Assembly (NCBI GenBank): GCA_947627175.1
Contig: CANQVA010000006.1
Coordinates: forward strand, 94,134-158,133
Source: an uncultured Ruminococcus sp.
Lineage (GTDB): Bacteria; Bacillota; Clostridia; Oscillospirales; Ruminococcaceae
DNA: 64,000 nucleotides
Direction of reading: 5' to 3'
A program made the translations under genes and the position numbers. Of this stretch, positions 9,177 through 18,570 are shown in pieces; position 1 is the stretch's first letter; each line of letters opens with the position of its first letter. The notes under the pieces were generated by a model that saw only the letters and a list, made by a program, of their open reading frames with translations, was not told the origin of the DNA and made no database searches.

Positions 9177-9884
9177 TTAAATAATCAATGCGGTTTCAAG
9201 TGCTGTTTCCATCATATCACGGAAAGATGACTGTCTTTCTTCTGCACTTGTGGAAAGATTTTTCAGCGGACAATCCGACACTGTAAGTATGCAGAGTGCA
9301 TTTTTACCTGTTCTTGCGGCATTCATATAAAGGGCAGCCGTTTCCATTTCTACTCCGATTACTCCCATTTTCTTCCACTTTGCAAGACTGTCCGAATCGT
9401 CATAGAAAGCGTCGGTTGATAAAATATTCCCGACATGAAAATTAAGACCCATTTTTTCAGTTATTTTTACAGCAGATGAAAGAAGTTTCCATGAAGCAGT
9501 CGGGGCATAAGTTCCCGGAAGATTATACTGTGATGCATAAGCGGAATTAGTGCTTGCACTCATAGCAATAACAATATCCCTTAAATTAACACTGTCTGAA
9601 ATTGCTCCGACTGTTCCTGTTCTGATAATGTTCTGTACATCATATTCATTGAAAAGCTCCCATGAATATATAGCCATTGACGGCATACCCATTCCGCTCC
9701 CCTGAACTGATATTCTTTTATTTTTGTAAGTACCTGTATATCCGTACATACCCCTTACTTCATTATAGCATACAGCATTTTCAAGGTAGTTTTCAGCAAT
9801 AAATTTTGCTCTCAGCGGGTCGCCCGGCATAATTACTGTTTCGGCAATATCGCCTTTTTTTGCGTTGTTATGTGGTGTAGACAT
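9177..9884 (-). CDS. deoD: Purine-nucleoside phosphorylase, DeoD type
   Basis: Phosphorolysis of purine (deoxy)nucleosides to base and (deoxy)ribose-1-phosphate in the cytoplasm (purine salvage). The 235-residue length fits the hexameric DeoD family. Landmarks are the N-terminal AKKGDIAETVIMPGDPLRAK phosphate-binding stretch, GSGMGMPS, RTGTVGAI, VEMETAALY (ribose-binding Met-Glu) and LTVSDCPLK, where the DeoD catalytic Asp falls. It begins 16 bases after the flippase stop with a GGAG site, so the two are co-transcribed although functionally unrelated. Confidence in function is high. Confidence 0.95.
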   Translation of the reverse strand: MSTPHNNAKKGDIAETVIMPGDPLRAKFIAENYLENAVCYNEVRGMYGYTGTYKNKRISVQGSGMGMPSMAIYSWELFNEYDVQNIIRTGTVGAISDSVNLRDIVIAMSASTNSAYASQYNLPGTYAPTASWKLLSSAVKITEKMGLNFHVGNILSTDAFYDDSDSLAKWKKMGVIGVEMETAALYMNAARTGKNALCILTVSDCPLKNLSTSAEERQSSFRDMMETALETALII

Positions 9885-9900
9885 ATAATTTTCTCCTTTT

Positions 9901-11328
9901 TTATTTTTTTAAAAATTTGCGTGCGGTGAGCATAAGTGACTGATAATTATTCATGAGGACAAATGCAAGCAAAGCAAATACAAATAATCCGTATAAAGTA
10001 TTCTGTGCAATCATAAGCCAACACATTATAAGAAGTATAAATGTATTTACTAATGATTTAACACCATTGAATCTGAAATGTATATAATATCTTGCGTCAA
10101 TTATTCTTGCCCAGAAACAGAGGTAATAACTAAGGAATGTTGATATTGAGGCACCTTGTATTCCCCATACAGGAATCAGGAAGTAGTTCAGAATTATATT
10201 TGCAACGCTTGCAACAAAACTTGTCCAGAATGAATTTTTAGTGTGTTTGGTGGCGGTGTATATACTGCTTAAAAACTGGTCAAGGCACATGAAAAGTACT
10301 GCAACGATAAGAACGGGAGTATATTTATACACTTCGCCATATTCCGAAAAGTTCTTTGTACTCACGAAAAACGGAGATATAATTTTTACTCCTGCAATAA
10401 GAAGTGCAGACGCAATAAAAAGAATTGCTTCATAGGCATTATATACTTTTTCATAGAAGTTACTCCTGTCTTTTGAGTCATTCTCCATAATTGCCGATAT
10501 ATTCCACGCTTGAAAGAAAATAGTTGATACCATTGAAATAAGGTTCGGAACTTTTGAGGCGTAACCATATATTCCTGCGGCACTATCTCCGAGAGTAACT
10601 ATATCACTTTTCATGTAACGTATAAAAAGCCTGTCCGAAAATCCTGTTATTACCCACATTACAACCGTCGGGATAAGAGGAACGGCGAATTTCATCATAC
10701 TCCTTGCGAGTTTTTTGTTATAGTAATTTATATAGAAATATTTTTTAAGGTCTGCTATGGTAAACAGAAAAATTGTTGAGCATAAATCAGATAATATTAC
10801 TGAAAGCATAAAACCTTTAACGCCCCAGTGCAATTTTGATATAAATAATATATTGAATATGAAAAGTGTAAGAGTTGCAAATATTCCGTCAAATGAAAAC
10901 AGCTTTACAAAGCCTTTTGCACGTACAAACTGTGAACATATCGCCCTTAATGCGGAAGTACACACATAAATAAGAAGAAGTATTGTATAACCGTCTATGA
11001 AGTCAAGAAACGGTATCAATTTCAGAATAGGTGCGAATACAAACATAAGCCCAAGCCCGACAAGATTCAGGCAAGTTGCCGTTGTAAAGACTTCTCTCTT
11101 CTTATATTTACGGTCAAGTCCGTATCTTATAATTGCCTCTGACATTGAGAAAGTAAAAATCGGCAGAAGAAAATTTGCAGTTATTTCAAGAAGTTCTTTT
11201 GTACTGCTGTCAGCCGGACTGATATTGTTTGTGTAAAGTCTTGTAAGAAGAATTACAAGGATTTTTGAACCGAAATTTCCTATTGCGAAAATAACAGTGT
11301 TCATTGCAAGTTTTTTATATTTATTCAT
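9901..11328 (-). CDS. Polysaccharide flippase, Wzx/MOP superfamily
   Basis: A 475-residue integral membrane protein with about 12 to 14 hydrophobic segments. It starts MNKYKKLAMNTVIFAIGNFGSK, read here only as an N-terminal pattern typical of Wzx-like lipid-linked oligosaccharide or teichoic acid flippases of the MOP superfamily. It should move an undecaprenyl-linked glycan across the membrane. It is not next to a glycan operon: the exopolysaccharide genes at 49984-57017 contain no flippase, so this protein could serve them, but that is inference. It shares a transcript with deoD and has its own promoter upstream. MATE-type drug export is less likely. Confidence 0.8.
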   Translation of the reverse strand: MNKYKKLAMNTVIFAIGNFGSKILVILLTRLYTNNISPADSSTKELLEITANFLLPIFTFSMSEAIIRYGLDRKYKKREVFTTATCLNLVGLGLMFVFAPILKLIPFLDFIDGYTILLLIYVCTSALRAICSQFVRAKGFVKLFSFDGIFATLTLFIFNILFISKLHWGVKGFMLSVILSDLCSTIFLFTIADLKKYFYINYYNKKLARSMMKFAVPLIPTVVMWVITGFSDRLFIRYMKSDIVTLGDSAAGIYGYASKVPNLISMVSTIFFQAWNISAIMENDSKDRSNFYEKVYNAYEAILFIASALLIAGVKIISPFFVSTKNFSEYGEVYKYTPVLIVAVLFMCLDQFLSSIYTATKHTKNSFWTSFVASVANIILNYFLIPVWGIQGASISTFLSYYLCFWARIIDARYYIHFRFNGVKSLVNTFILLIMCWLMIAQNTLYGLFVFALLAFVLMNNYQSLMLTARKFLKK

Positions 11329-11367
11329 TTTTTGTTCACGCTCCGGAAAATTATGTTATACAAACTC

Positions 11368-11396
11368 ATTATATCATATTTTTTGTGGTTTGTCAT
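11368..11396 (-). promoter_or_regulatory. Promoter of the flippase-deoD operon
   Basis: Minus strand ATGACA, 17 bases, TATAAT, with a TG-N extension before the -10 box. A GGAG site lies in the short leader. Confidence 0.75.
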
Positions 11397-11561
11397 TACT
11401 TTTATGATTTTTTTCAATAAAATTATATATTATAAAATGACTTTATATGACATTTTTGTAAATTATTTTCAGATTTGTTGTATTTTTATACAAAACAACG
11501 CCCTTAAAATATTATTTATTTATGATTTATTTCAGAATTGCACGGGAAATTGCAAGGAAAT

Positions 11562-11590
11562 TTGCAAATATAATAAAACTGTGATATAAT
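11562..11590 (+). promoter_or_regulatory. Promoter of the GH95-GH26 operon
   Basis: TTGCAA, 17 bases, TATAAT with TGA directly before the -10 box (extended -10). The 11397-11561 stretch upstream is very AT-rich and shows no gene. Confidence 0.8.
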
Positions 11591-11638
11591 ATAGTGATGA
11601 TGATAAAAAGCCATTATAACTTTTGAACGGAGAATATT

Positions 11639-13960
11639 ATGGAAACAGAAACAATACTAAGATATGACAGTCCTGCGGAAGATTTCAGTTGGGCTATTCC
11701 TGTCGGCAACGGCAGAATAGGCGGTATGGTTTTCGGAAAACCTGCTGATGAAGTAATTGAGCTTAATGAAGATTCAGTGTGGTCGGGCGGACTGCGTAAC
11801 CGTATAAACCCGGACGCTCAGGAAGGACTTAAAGAAGTCCGTGAATTGATTATGTCCGGAAACATTCCTGAAGCCGAAAAAATTGCATTTGAAAAAATGC
11901 AGGGCGTAACGCCTGATATGAGGCGTTATATGCCTTTGGGTAAACTTTTTATAAATATGGAACTCAACGGCAAAGTCAGAGATTATTCACGTTTACTCGA
12001 TATTTCAAACGCCTGTGCAGAGGTTTCTTTTACTGTAAATGACATAGCTTATACAAGAAAAGTATTTATTTCATTTCCCGATGAAGTAATGATTGTACAT
12101 ATTTCTGCATCAGAATCTTCATCAATTTCGCTTACTTGCAGTATAGACGGACGTGACGATTATTATGATAATAACCGCCCATGCAGTGACAATATGATTC
12201 TTTATACAGGCGGAACGGGAAGCCGTGACGGTATATTTTTTGCAGGTGTTCTCGGTGCAAAGGCAAACGGCGGAGAATTGAGGACACTCGGCGGTAAAAT
12301 ATCTGTTAAGAATGCTGATGAAGTTATGATTGTTTTTTCAGCACGAACAAATTTTTACAGTAAAGATTATATCGAATCGGCAGAAGTTGATGCTGAAATG
12401 GCTCTCGGTTGTGAATATGATGAAATTTATTTCCGTCATGTCAGCGATTACAGGGAACTTTTTGAACGTGTCGAATTTTCACTTAATGACAATTCAGAAT
12501 GTGATGATATATCAGGTCTTTCAACGGATAAAAGAATTGCCCGTCTGCGTGGCAATGAACTTGACAACAAGGAATGTCAGCGTCTTATACATGACAATAA
12601 GCTTATAGAACTTTATTTTAATTTTGCACGCTATCTTATGATATCCGCAAGCCGTCCGGGCAGTCAGCCTATGAATATTCAGGGTATATGGAATGAAGAT
12701 ATGAAAGCACCTCTCGGAAGTCGTTACAGTGTTAATGTGCGGACACAGATGAATTACTGGATTGCTGAAAACTGTAACCTTTCAGAATGTCATATGCCTC
12801 TTTTTGACCTGCTTGAGCGTGTTTGTGAAAACGGCAGAAAAACCGCAAAAGAAATGTACGGTATCAAAAAAGGATTTGTTTGTCATCATAATACGGATAT
12901 ATGGGGCGATACTGCACCGCAGGACACTTTCCTGCCGTCAACTATATGGGTAACAGGCGGTGCATGGCTTGCACTTCATATCTTTGAACATTATGAATAT
13001 ACAATGGATAAAGATTTCCTTACCGAAAAGTATCATATAATGAAAGAATCCGCCGAATTTTTTGCAGAGTATCTCATTGAAAACAAGGACGGAAAACTCG
13101 TCACTTGTCCATCAGTTTCACCTGAAAATACATATCTTACAGAAGATGGCGTTAAAGGTTGTCTTTGCATGGGTCCTTCTATGGATTCTCAAATTATAAC
13201 GGTACTATTTCAGAATGTCATAAAATCAGCGGAAATTCTCGGAAAAGATAAAACATTTTCAAAAAAACTTTCAGGACTGCTGAAAAAACTCCCTCAGCCC
13301 GAAATAGGAAAATATGGTCAGATAAAAGAATGGGCTGTTGATTATGATGAAGTTGAAATAGGTCACAGGCATATTTCACAGCTTTTTGCCCTATATCCCG
13401 CAAGTTTGATTTCACCGCACAAAACACCTAAACTTGCTGATGCGGCAAGGGCTACACTTATACGCAGACTTATTCACAGCGGAGGTCATACCGGTTGGAG
13501 CTGTGCATGGATTGCGAATATGTGGGCAAGACTTTATGACGGTCGAATGGTCTACGAAAATATAAAAAATCTCCTTGCCTATTCAACAAATCCTAATATG
13601 TTAAATAACAGTCCCCATTTCATGATAGACGGAAATTTCGGCGGTGCATCTGCAATTACAGAAGCACTTATGCAGTGTTGTGAGGGTGAAATAAATTTAC
13701 TTCCTGCACTTCCTGATGAATGGAATAGCGGACATATAAAAGGACTCCGTGCAAAAGGCGGATTCGGAGTTGACATTGAATGGGAGAACGGCAAACTTAA
13801 AAATGCCGTCATTACGTCTGATTTCGGCGGTGAATGCCGTCTGCGTGCAAATTGCGTTGTAAGTATTATATGTGACGGCGAAACAGTAGGTTCAAGGATT
13901 GAGGACGGCGTTATAATATTTAATACTGCTGAAAATCGTAAATATACGGTAAAAGCATGA
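11639..13960 (+). CDS. GH95 alpha-L-fucosidase, intracellular
   Basis: Releases L-fucose (or L-galactose, a GH95 alternative) from oligosaccharides. The 773-residue protein opens directly with the family's N-terminal beta-sandwich pattern (DFSWAIPVGNGRIGGMVFG, LNEDSVWSG). It continues into the (alpha/alpha)6 barrel with NVRTQMNYWIAENCNLSE, HHNTDIWGDTAPQD, CPSVSPEN, GHRHISQLFALYP and HSGGHTGWSCAWIANMWA, the conserved active-site segments of GH95. There is no signal peptide, so it should act on imported oligosaccharides. It is followed 16 bases later by the GH26-like lipoprotein and probably shares its transcript, suggesting use of fucosylated hemicellulose or host glycans. The family call is strong; linkage preference is unknown. 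Confidence 0.9.
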   Translation: METETILRYDSPAEDFSWAIPVGNGRIGGMVFGKPADEVIELNEDSVWSGGLRNRINPDAQEGLKEVRELIMSGNIPEAEKIAFEKMQGVTPDMRRYMPLGKLFINMELNGKVRDYSRLLDISNACAEVSFTVNDIAYTRKVFISFPDEVMIVHISASESSSISLTCSIDGRDDYYDNNRPCSDNMILYTGGTGSRDGIFFAGVLGAKANGGELRTLGGKISVKNADEVMIVFSARTNFYSKDYIESAEVDAEMALGCEYDEIYFRHVSDYRELFERVEFSLNDNSECDDISGLSTDKRIARLRGNELDNKECQRLIHDNKLIELYFNFARYLMISASRPGSQPMNIQGIWNEDMKAPLGSRYSVNVRTQMNYWIAENCNLSECHMPLFDLLERVCENGRKTAKEMYGIKKGFVCHHNTDIWGDTAPQDTFLPSTIWVTGGAWLALHIFEHYEYTMDKDFLTEKYHIMKESAEFFAEYLIENKDGKLVTCPSVSPENTYLTEDGVKGCLCMGPSMDSQIITVLFQNVIKSAEILGKDKTFSKKLSGLLKKLPQPEIGKYGQIKEWAVDYDEVEIGHRHISQLFALYPASLISPHKTPKLADAARATLIRRLIHSGGHTGWSCAWIANMWARLYDGRMVYENIKNLLAYSTNPNMLNNSPHFMIDGNFGGASAITEALMQCCEGEINLLPALPDEWNSGHIKGLRAKGGFGVDIEWENGKLKNAVITSDFGGECRLRANCVVSIICDGETVGSRIEDGVIIFNTAENRKYTVKA

Positions 13961-13976
13961 TTTATTGGAGGAAAAA

Positions 13977-15797
13977 ATGAATATTCTTAAATATATTTCT
14001 GTTGCATTGACTGCTGTGTTGTCGGTTTCTGCCGTTACTGCGTGCAGTTCAAAGAAAAATGTAGAAGAATTATCTGAAGAAACATCTGTTACAGAAGAAT
14101 CTACTGAGCCTGTAACAGAACCTGTTACAGAAGAAATCACAACAGAACCGCCCGTTGAAAAGTATGCGGAAAATCCCGTATCTTACCCGGAAATGGAACA
14201 TTCTTATGCTTCCGACCTCTATGAGGCTGAAAGGGAAAGACTTAAAAACGGTCTTGTGGCTTCAAATGAAAGATACGGTTACAGCGGAGGAGGATATGTT
14301 ACAGGTTTTGACAATTCGGGTCAGAAGTCGGTCAGATTTACTTTTGACGCTCCTGCAACACAACATTATGATATTTCTTTCGGAATTGCTTCTGATATGC
14401 CGTCAAAATGCCGTGTTCTGCTGAATGGTTCGGAACTTTACAGCTTTGACACAATGTCAGACGGACAGTTTCAGAAAATAACGCATTATGGCGTATTTAT
14501 TGAAAAGGGTACAGCTATAATTGAAATATGTCCGCAAGGCGATATTATGCTCGATTATCTTGATATTGAAAATAGTGTTGCCGTAAATAATATAAATTAT
14601 GAAGTAAACAGTGTTCCGGTGAATCCCAATGCATCAGAGCCTACAAAAGAACTTATGAAATTTCTTGCCGACAATTACGGAAAATATACGCTTACAGGAC
14701 AATATGTCACAAGTCCCGAAAATAATGAACTTGAACTTATATATAAGAATACAGGGCAGTATCCTGCAATAAGATTTTCTGTAATTGACGATACAGAAAC
14801 GGGAACAGACGTTACCCCGGAAAATGTCAATGCCTGCGTTGCATGGCACGAAAAAGGCGGTATAAACGGAATTACATGGGAATGGAAATCTCCTTCCCTT
14901 CAGTCATCAGTATATGCACAGGAATGCGACTTTTCAATTCTGAATGCCATGACAGAAGTTGACATTGCAAAATATTCGTCAGGTCAAATTTTCAATCTCT
15001 ACAGTGACGGATATATTTCTGAAGAATGCTATAAACTTATGATGAGTATTGACGAAGTAGCACAAAAACAACTTATGCCACTGAAAGAAAAAGGTATTCC
15101 TATTTTGTGGAGACCGCTTTATGATGCCTCACTCGGATATGACAGTGAAAACGGTGCTGTGTATTGGTGGGGTGCAGGCGGTGCAGATGCCTACAGATGG
15201 TTATGGAATCTGATATATAACCGCTTTACTGAATATTATGGTCTTGATAATTTAATATGGGTATGGAACGGAATGAGTGATGTTTATACGGTTGATGAAT
15301 CAACTTTTGATATTGCATCTTATGACCTTTATACAGGAACAGATAAAAAATTCGGAAGCCGATGTGAACAATTTATGTCAGCTCAGAAATACATAAATAA
15401 TAAAATTATTGCAGTCAGTGAATGTGACAATGTACCTGATATTGATACTTCTTTCAGGGATAATTCAGTGTGGTCATTTTTCGGATTGTGGTACGGTGAA
15501 TATATATCAGATGAAAGTGGTAATTATTCAGAAAAGTACACAACTAAAGATGAACTGATACGTGCATATAATTCAGAGGGTTCACTCACTCTTGATGAAT
15601 ATAAAATGTTGCGTGAGGGTGGACAACTTTCAGTAGGAAACAGAAATTTCTCTTCTGAATTACAGCAAGAATACACCCAACCGATAACAGAAACACCTGA
15701 ATACGGTTATAACGATTACGGTTATGAAGATTATGGATATAATGATTACGGTTATGAAGATTACGGCTATAACGACTACGGTTACAGTGAATGGTAA
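13977..15797 (+). CDS. GH26-like lipoprotein with CBM35-like domain and Tyr/Gly repeat tail
   Basis: The ATG at 13977 follows GGAGG closely; a TTG at 13965 would overlap the ribosome site. A lipoprotein signal ends AVTAC (Cys 23), then an acidic Thr/Glu linker to about residue 65, a CBM35-like beta domain (about 75-205), and a GH26 mannanase-type barrel (about 220-560) with ITWEWKSP, ILWRPLYD, YWWGAGGADAYRWLW and IIAVSECD. In active GH26 enzymes the RPL segment continues His-Glu, where Glu is the acid/base; here it reads Tyr-Asp (382-383), followed by an apparent insert. The usual nucleophile Glu is present (about 482). Residues 575-606 repeat GYNDYGYEDY. It may be a weakened enzyme or a glycan-binding surface protein. 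Confidence 0.75.
   Translation: MNILKYISVALTAVLSVSAVTACSSKKNVEELSEETSVTEESTEPVTEPVTEEITTEPPVEKYAENPVSYPEMEHSYASDLYEAERERLKNGLVASNERYGYSGGGYVTGFDNSGQKSVRFTFDAPATQHYDISFGIASDMPSKCRVLLNGSELYSFDTMSDGQFQKITHYGVFIEKGTAIIEICPQGDIMLDYLDIENSVAVNNINYEVNSVPVNPNASEPTKELMKFLADNYGKYTLTGQYVTSPENNELELIYKNTGQYPAIRFSVIDDTETGTDVTPENVNACVAWHEKGGINGITWEWKSPSLQSSVYAQECDFSILNAMTEVDIAKYSSGQIFNLYSDGYISEECYKLMMSIDEVAQKQLMPLKEKGIPILWRPLYDASLGYDSENGAVYWWGAGGADAYRWLWNLIYNRFTEYYGLDNLIWVWNGMSDVYTVDESTFDIASYDLYTGTDKKFGSRCEQFMSAQKYINNKIIAVSECDNVPDIDTSFRDNSVWSFFGLWYGEYISDESGNYSEKYTTKDELIRAYNSEGSLTLDEYKMLREGGQLSVGNRNFSSELQQEYTQPITETPEYGYNDYGYEDYGYNDYGYEDYGYNDYGYSEW
15700..15794 (+). repeat. Tandem repeat coding the GYNDYGYEDY tail
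   Basis: Units of 30 bases (half-units of 15), variants of GGTTATAACGATTAC and GGTTATGAAGATTAC, repeat about three times and run to the GH26-like gene's stop codon. Confidence 0.88.
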
Positions 15798-15830
15798 TAT
15801 ATAACTTATTTCCGGAAAAGGAGGTTTTCC

Positions 15831-17102
15831 GTGAACGAATTTATAAATAAAAGACCCTTGTCGAATGAACAGAAAGAACTTTTAAATAAAATGACCCGTG
15901 AAATTTCGGGTAATAATATAAGGGCTATCAGCTTTAAAATGAACGATATACTTGTTGTCACACCGTTTTCATCACAGCAAGATATGTTTATGTTAATGGA
16001 AAACGATTTCAGAAAATTAAACAAGGGGAAAAGTTTTTCACAACTCCGCACTGATGCACAGGATACGGCATATAAGAAGTATGGAAAAGAATCTGTAACA
16101 ATTGATATTATATATAGTATACTTGCAAAAACAGCAAAATTAAAAAAAGATGATGTTTCTATTCTCATAAAACGTGAATGTGAACTTATTCAGAAGTTTT
16201 CGTTTGTGCGTGAATGCGGAAAAGTTCTTTTCAATGAGGCAAAAAAGAATGGCAAAAAAATAATTATCTCTGTGGACACGATTTATCCGCAGGAAATTAT
16301 TGCCGGTATTCTTAAAAAATGCGGTTATACTCCTTATAATGTACTTGTAATAAATCCCGATGATTTCGGAAAAATTCAGGAAGTTTCAGGTGTTGAACCG
16401 TCAGAACTTATGCACATAGGCGGAAACGTTGAACATGACGTTGAAGTCCCTATTTTAAAAGGTTCAAAGGCAATACTTATTTCTCCGATTATTCCCCTTA
16501 TGGTAAAGTCGGGCAGATTGAGGGGTTTTATTGAATCAAAAATACTGCTTGAATCTGATTCACCGAAATATCTCGCACTTCGATGTGCTTTCGGACTTTA
16601 TGCAATGTACGGTTTTGATGTTCCGCAGAACAAAATACCTAAATCGGATTTTTGCAAAGACCCTTATATGCTCGGCTTTATAGTTTACGGTACTTTCAGT
16701 CTTATTGAAAGTGACTATGAATTTAATGAAAAATGGAAACAGGAAATTATTCAGCTTAACGGAAACAATCAGAAAATTTTGCAGGGAAGAGACGATTTTA
16801 TAAAAATGTTCAATGAATATTTCGGTGAATTTTATGACTGTATGAAATATACGGGGTTTGAATTACCGTTTGAATTTCTTACAGACCATTCCGCACCCGG
16901 TGACAGAATGATGCTAAAGTCATGCATTTCCGACAGCACTTGTAAAAAATGGTCAGAATCCGTCACCGAACCTGAAATTGTACCTGTTTATGCCCGTGCA
17001 GTCAAAAAGAACGCTGTTTCAAGGCTTGCCGACAAACTGTTTCCGCCGGGTACTAAAGTAAGGACAATTGCCGACGGTATTCTTGCGAAATCGCAACGTT
17101 AA
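15831..17102 (+). CDS. HAD-like protein lacking the catalytic nucleophile
   Basis: A 423-residue protein starting at GTG, 6 bases after GGAGG. It resembles the predicted HAD-superfamily proteins often fused to or found near glycosyltransferases (COG5610-like). Motif I normally reads SFDxFDTL; here it is SFKMNDIL, with Lys at the nucleophile Asp position (about residue 36), while the second Asp remains. IIISVDTIYP resembles motif II, and HIGGNVEHDVEVPILKG resembles the HIGDN-SD motif IV. It probably has no phosphatase activity. It lies 33 bases after the GH26-like gene and upstream of spo0A, which has its own promoter. The family call is from motif memory. Confidence 0.6.
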   Translation: MNEFINKRPLSNEQKELLNKMTREISGNNIRAISFKMNDILVVTPFSSQQDMFMLMENDFRKLNKGKSFSQLRTDAQDTAYKKYGKESVTIDIIYSILAKTAKLKKDDVSILIKRECELIQKFSFVRECGKVLFNEAKKNGKKIIISVDTIYPQEIIAGILKKCGYTPYNVLVINPDDFGKIQEVSGVEPSELMHIGGNVEHDVEVPILKGSKAILISPIIPLMVKSGRLRGFIESKILLESDSPKYLALRCAFGLYAMYGFDVPQNKIPKSDFCKDPYMLGFIVYGTFSLIESDYEFNEKWKQEIIQLNGNNQKILQGRDDFIKMFNEYFGEFYDCMKYTGFELPFEFLTDHSAPGDRMMLKSCISDSTCKKWSESVTEPEIVPVYARAVKKNAVSRLADKLFPPGTKVRTIADGILAKSQR

Positions 17103-17178
17103 TCCGACAATAATTTTTTCAGCTTGCTGTTTTATTCATTTCCCGTGCTTAAAATACAAGAAAACCTTAAATAATTTG

Positions 17179-17208
17179 TTGCACTTCCTTTTTATTATGT
17201 GGTAAAAT
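17179..17208 (+). promoter_or_regulatory. Promoter of spo0A
   Basis: TTGCAC, 18 bases, TAAAAT with TGG before the -10 box. I saw no 0A box (TGTCGAA) in this short interval. Confidence 0.65.
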
Positions 17209-17239
17209 ATACTTACAGAACAAAAGGAGGTAAAAATAA

Positions 17240-17995
17240 ATGAACAACAAAATAAGAGTGCTTATAGGCGATGATTCTGCCGAAACAGGTGTAAGTATCG
17301 CAAATAAGCTGCGTGAAAGAGGTATGTATGCCTATACCAGACGAAAGGATTGCAATGTAATTCTTGAATCTATAAAGAATGACCCGCCGGACGTTGTTGT
17401 AATTGACATAACAGCACAAAACGGCGACGTTGTTGCGATTATGAAAAGAGTGAGGGAACTCGGTGTCAAGTTTCCTGTTTTTGTTGTTACTTCTTCATAT
17501 GACAACGAATTTATTGAACGTCAGGTTATAGACAATGGTGCGTCAAAGTTCATTCTCAAGCCATATGATGCAGACGACCTTTGCAGAGCAATAAATTCTG
17601 CTCTCGGTGACAGGGCTAACAGTCTCAGCGATGACATGGAAGTTGTTGTGACTGATATTATTCACCAACTCGGCGTTCCTGCTCACATAAAGGGTTATCA
17701 TTATCTCAGAACAGCTATTCTCTATTCAATAGAAGATAAAACGCTCCTTGACAGCGTAACGAAACTGCTTTATCCGACTGTTGCGGGGATATATGATACT
17801 ACTTCATCAAGAGTTGAACGTGCAATACGCCATGCCATAGAAATTGCGTGGGACAGGGGAAATGTTGATACACTTAATTCCTTTTTCGGGTATACTGTTG
17901 ATACCGGAAAAGGCAAGCCTACAAATTCTGAATTTATCGCTTTGATTACAGATAAACTCCGTTTGAGATATAAAGCGGCTTTAAGACGGGTATAA
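17240..17995 (+). CDS. spo0A: Spo0A-type sporulation response regulator
   Basis: Master regulator family of endospore formation. N-terminal receiver: acidic Asp pair at 11-12, phosphoacceptor Asp 56 in VVVID, Thr 84 and Lys 107 (ILKPYD). The C-terminal Spo0A DNA-binding domain is well preserved: [23 protein letters not shown], the recognition helix [15 protein letters not shown] (about 190-204) and [18 protein letters not shown]. The consensus GGAGG start is unambiguous. The receiver departs from Spo0A norms just after Asp 56: the usual Met-Pro-x-x-Asp-Gly loop reads ITAQNGD. The gene suggests sporulation ability or a repurposed Spo0A; no other spore genes are in the window. Confidence 0.93.
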   Translation: MNNKIRVLIGDDSAETGVSIANKLRERGMYAYTRRKDCNVILESIKNDPPDVVVIDITAQNGDVVAIMKRVRELGVKFPVFVVTSSYDNEFIERQVIDNGASKFILKPYDADDLCRAINSALGDRANSLSDDMEVVVTDIIHQLGVPAHIKGYHYLRTAILYSIEDKTLLDSVTKLLYPTVAGIYDTTSSRVERAIRHAIEIAWDRGNVDTLNSFFGYTVDTGKGKPTNSEFIALITDKLRLRYKAALRRV

Positions 17996-18053
17996 TTTGT
18001 GTAAAGCCGTTAAATTCGGAAATTATATTAAATATATAAAGGAGAATTTTATT

Positions 18054-18563
18054 ATGGCTTTTAAAAAAATCAGTCTTTCGGAACTTTCATTCAATCCGTT
18101 TGAAAAAATCGGAAAAGAATGGATGTTAATTACAGGAGGAAATGCAGAAAAATTCAACACTATGACGGCATCATGGGGACAACTCGGTGTACTTTGGAAT
18201 AAAAACGTTCTCACCTGCTACATAAGACCAAACCGCTATACATATGAATTTATAGAAAACGGAGAATATTTTACAGCATCTTTCTTAGGTGAAAAATATA
18301 GAAATGCACTTTCTTTCTGCGGTTCACATTCAGGCAAAGACTGCGACAAAGTTAAGGAAACAGGGCTTACACCTGTTGAAACTGACGGCTGTATGACTTT
18401 TGGGGAAGCAGACCTTGTGTTTGTGTGCCGTAAGCTGTATAACTATGATATACAGGAAAACGGCTTTACAACGGGCGACGGAATAGCGGAAAAAGTTTAT
18501 GGAAATGACCCTTATCACAGAGCATATATTTCTGAAATAACGGCAGTTTATATCAAAGAGTAA
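18054..18563 (+). CDS. Flavin reductase-like domain protein
   Basis: A 169-residue single-domain protein of the FMN-binding flavin reductase-like split-barrel type: FEKIGKEWMLITGG, NTMTASWGQLGVLWNK and the later RPNRYTYEFIE match the pattern of small Clostridial flavoreductases. Such proteins bind FMN and pass electrons from NAD(P)H, usually with unknown partners. The ATG at 18054 follows AAAGGAG; the frame is open further upstream but has no ribosome site. It lies 58 bases after spo0A, probably on the same transcript, and ends at a strong terminator. The substrate cannot be predicted. Confidence 0.75.
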   Translation: MAFKKISLSELSFNPFEKIGKEWMLITGGNAEKFNTMTASWGQLGVLWNKNVLTCYIRPNRYTYEFIENGEYFTASFLGEKYRNALSFCGSHSGKDCDKVKETGLTPVETDGCMTFGEADLVFVCRKLYNYDIQENGFTTGDGIAEKVYGNDPYHRAYISEITAVYIKE

Positions 18564-18570
18564 GAAAAAA

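Noticed and set aside
9901..11328. MATE multidrug exporter
   Set aside because: The N-terminal pattern and length fit polysaccharide flippases better, although both belong to the MOP superfamily.
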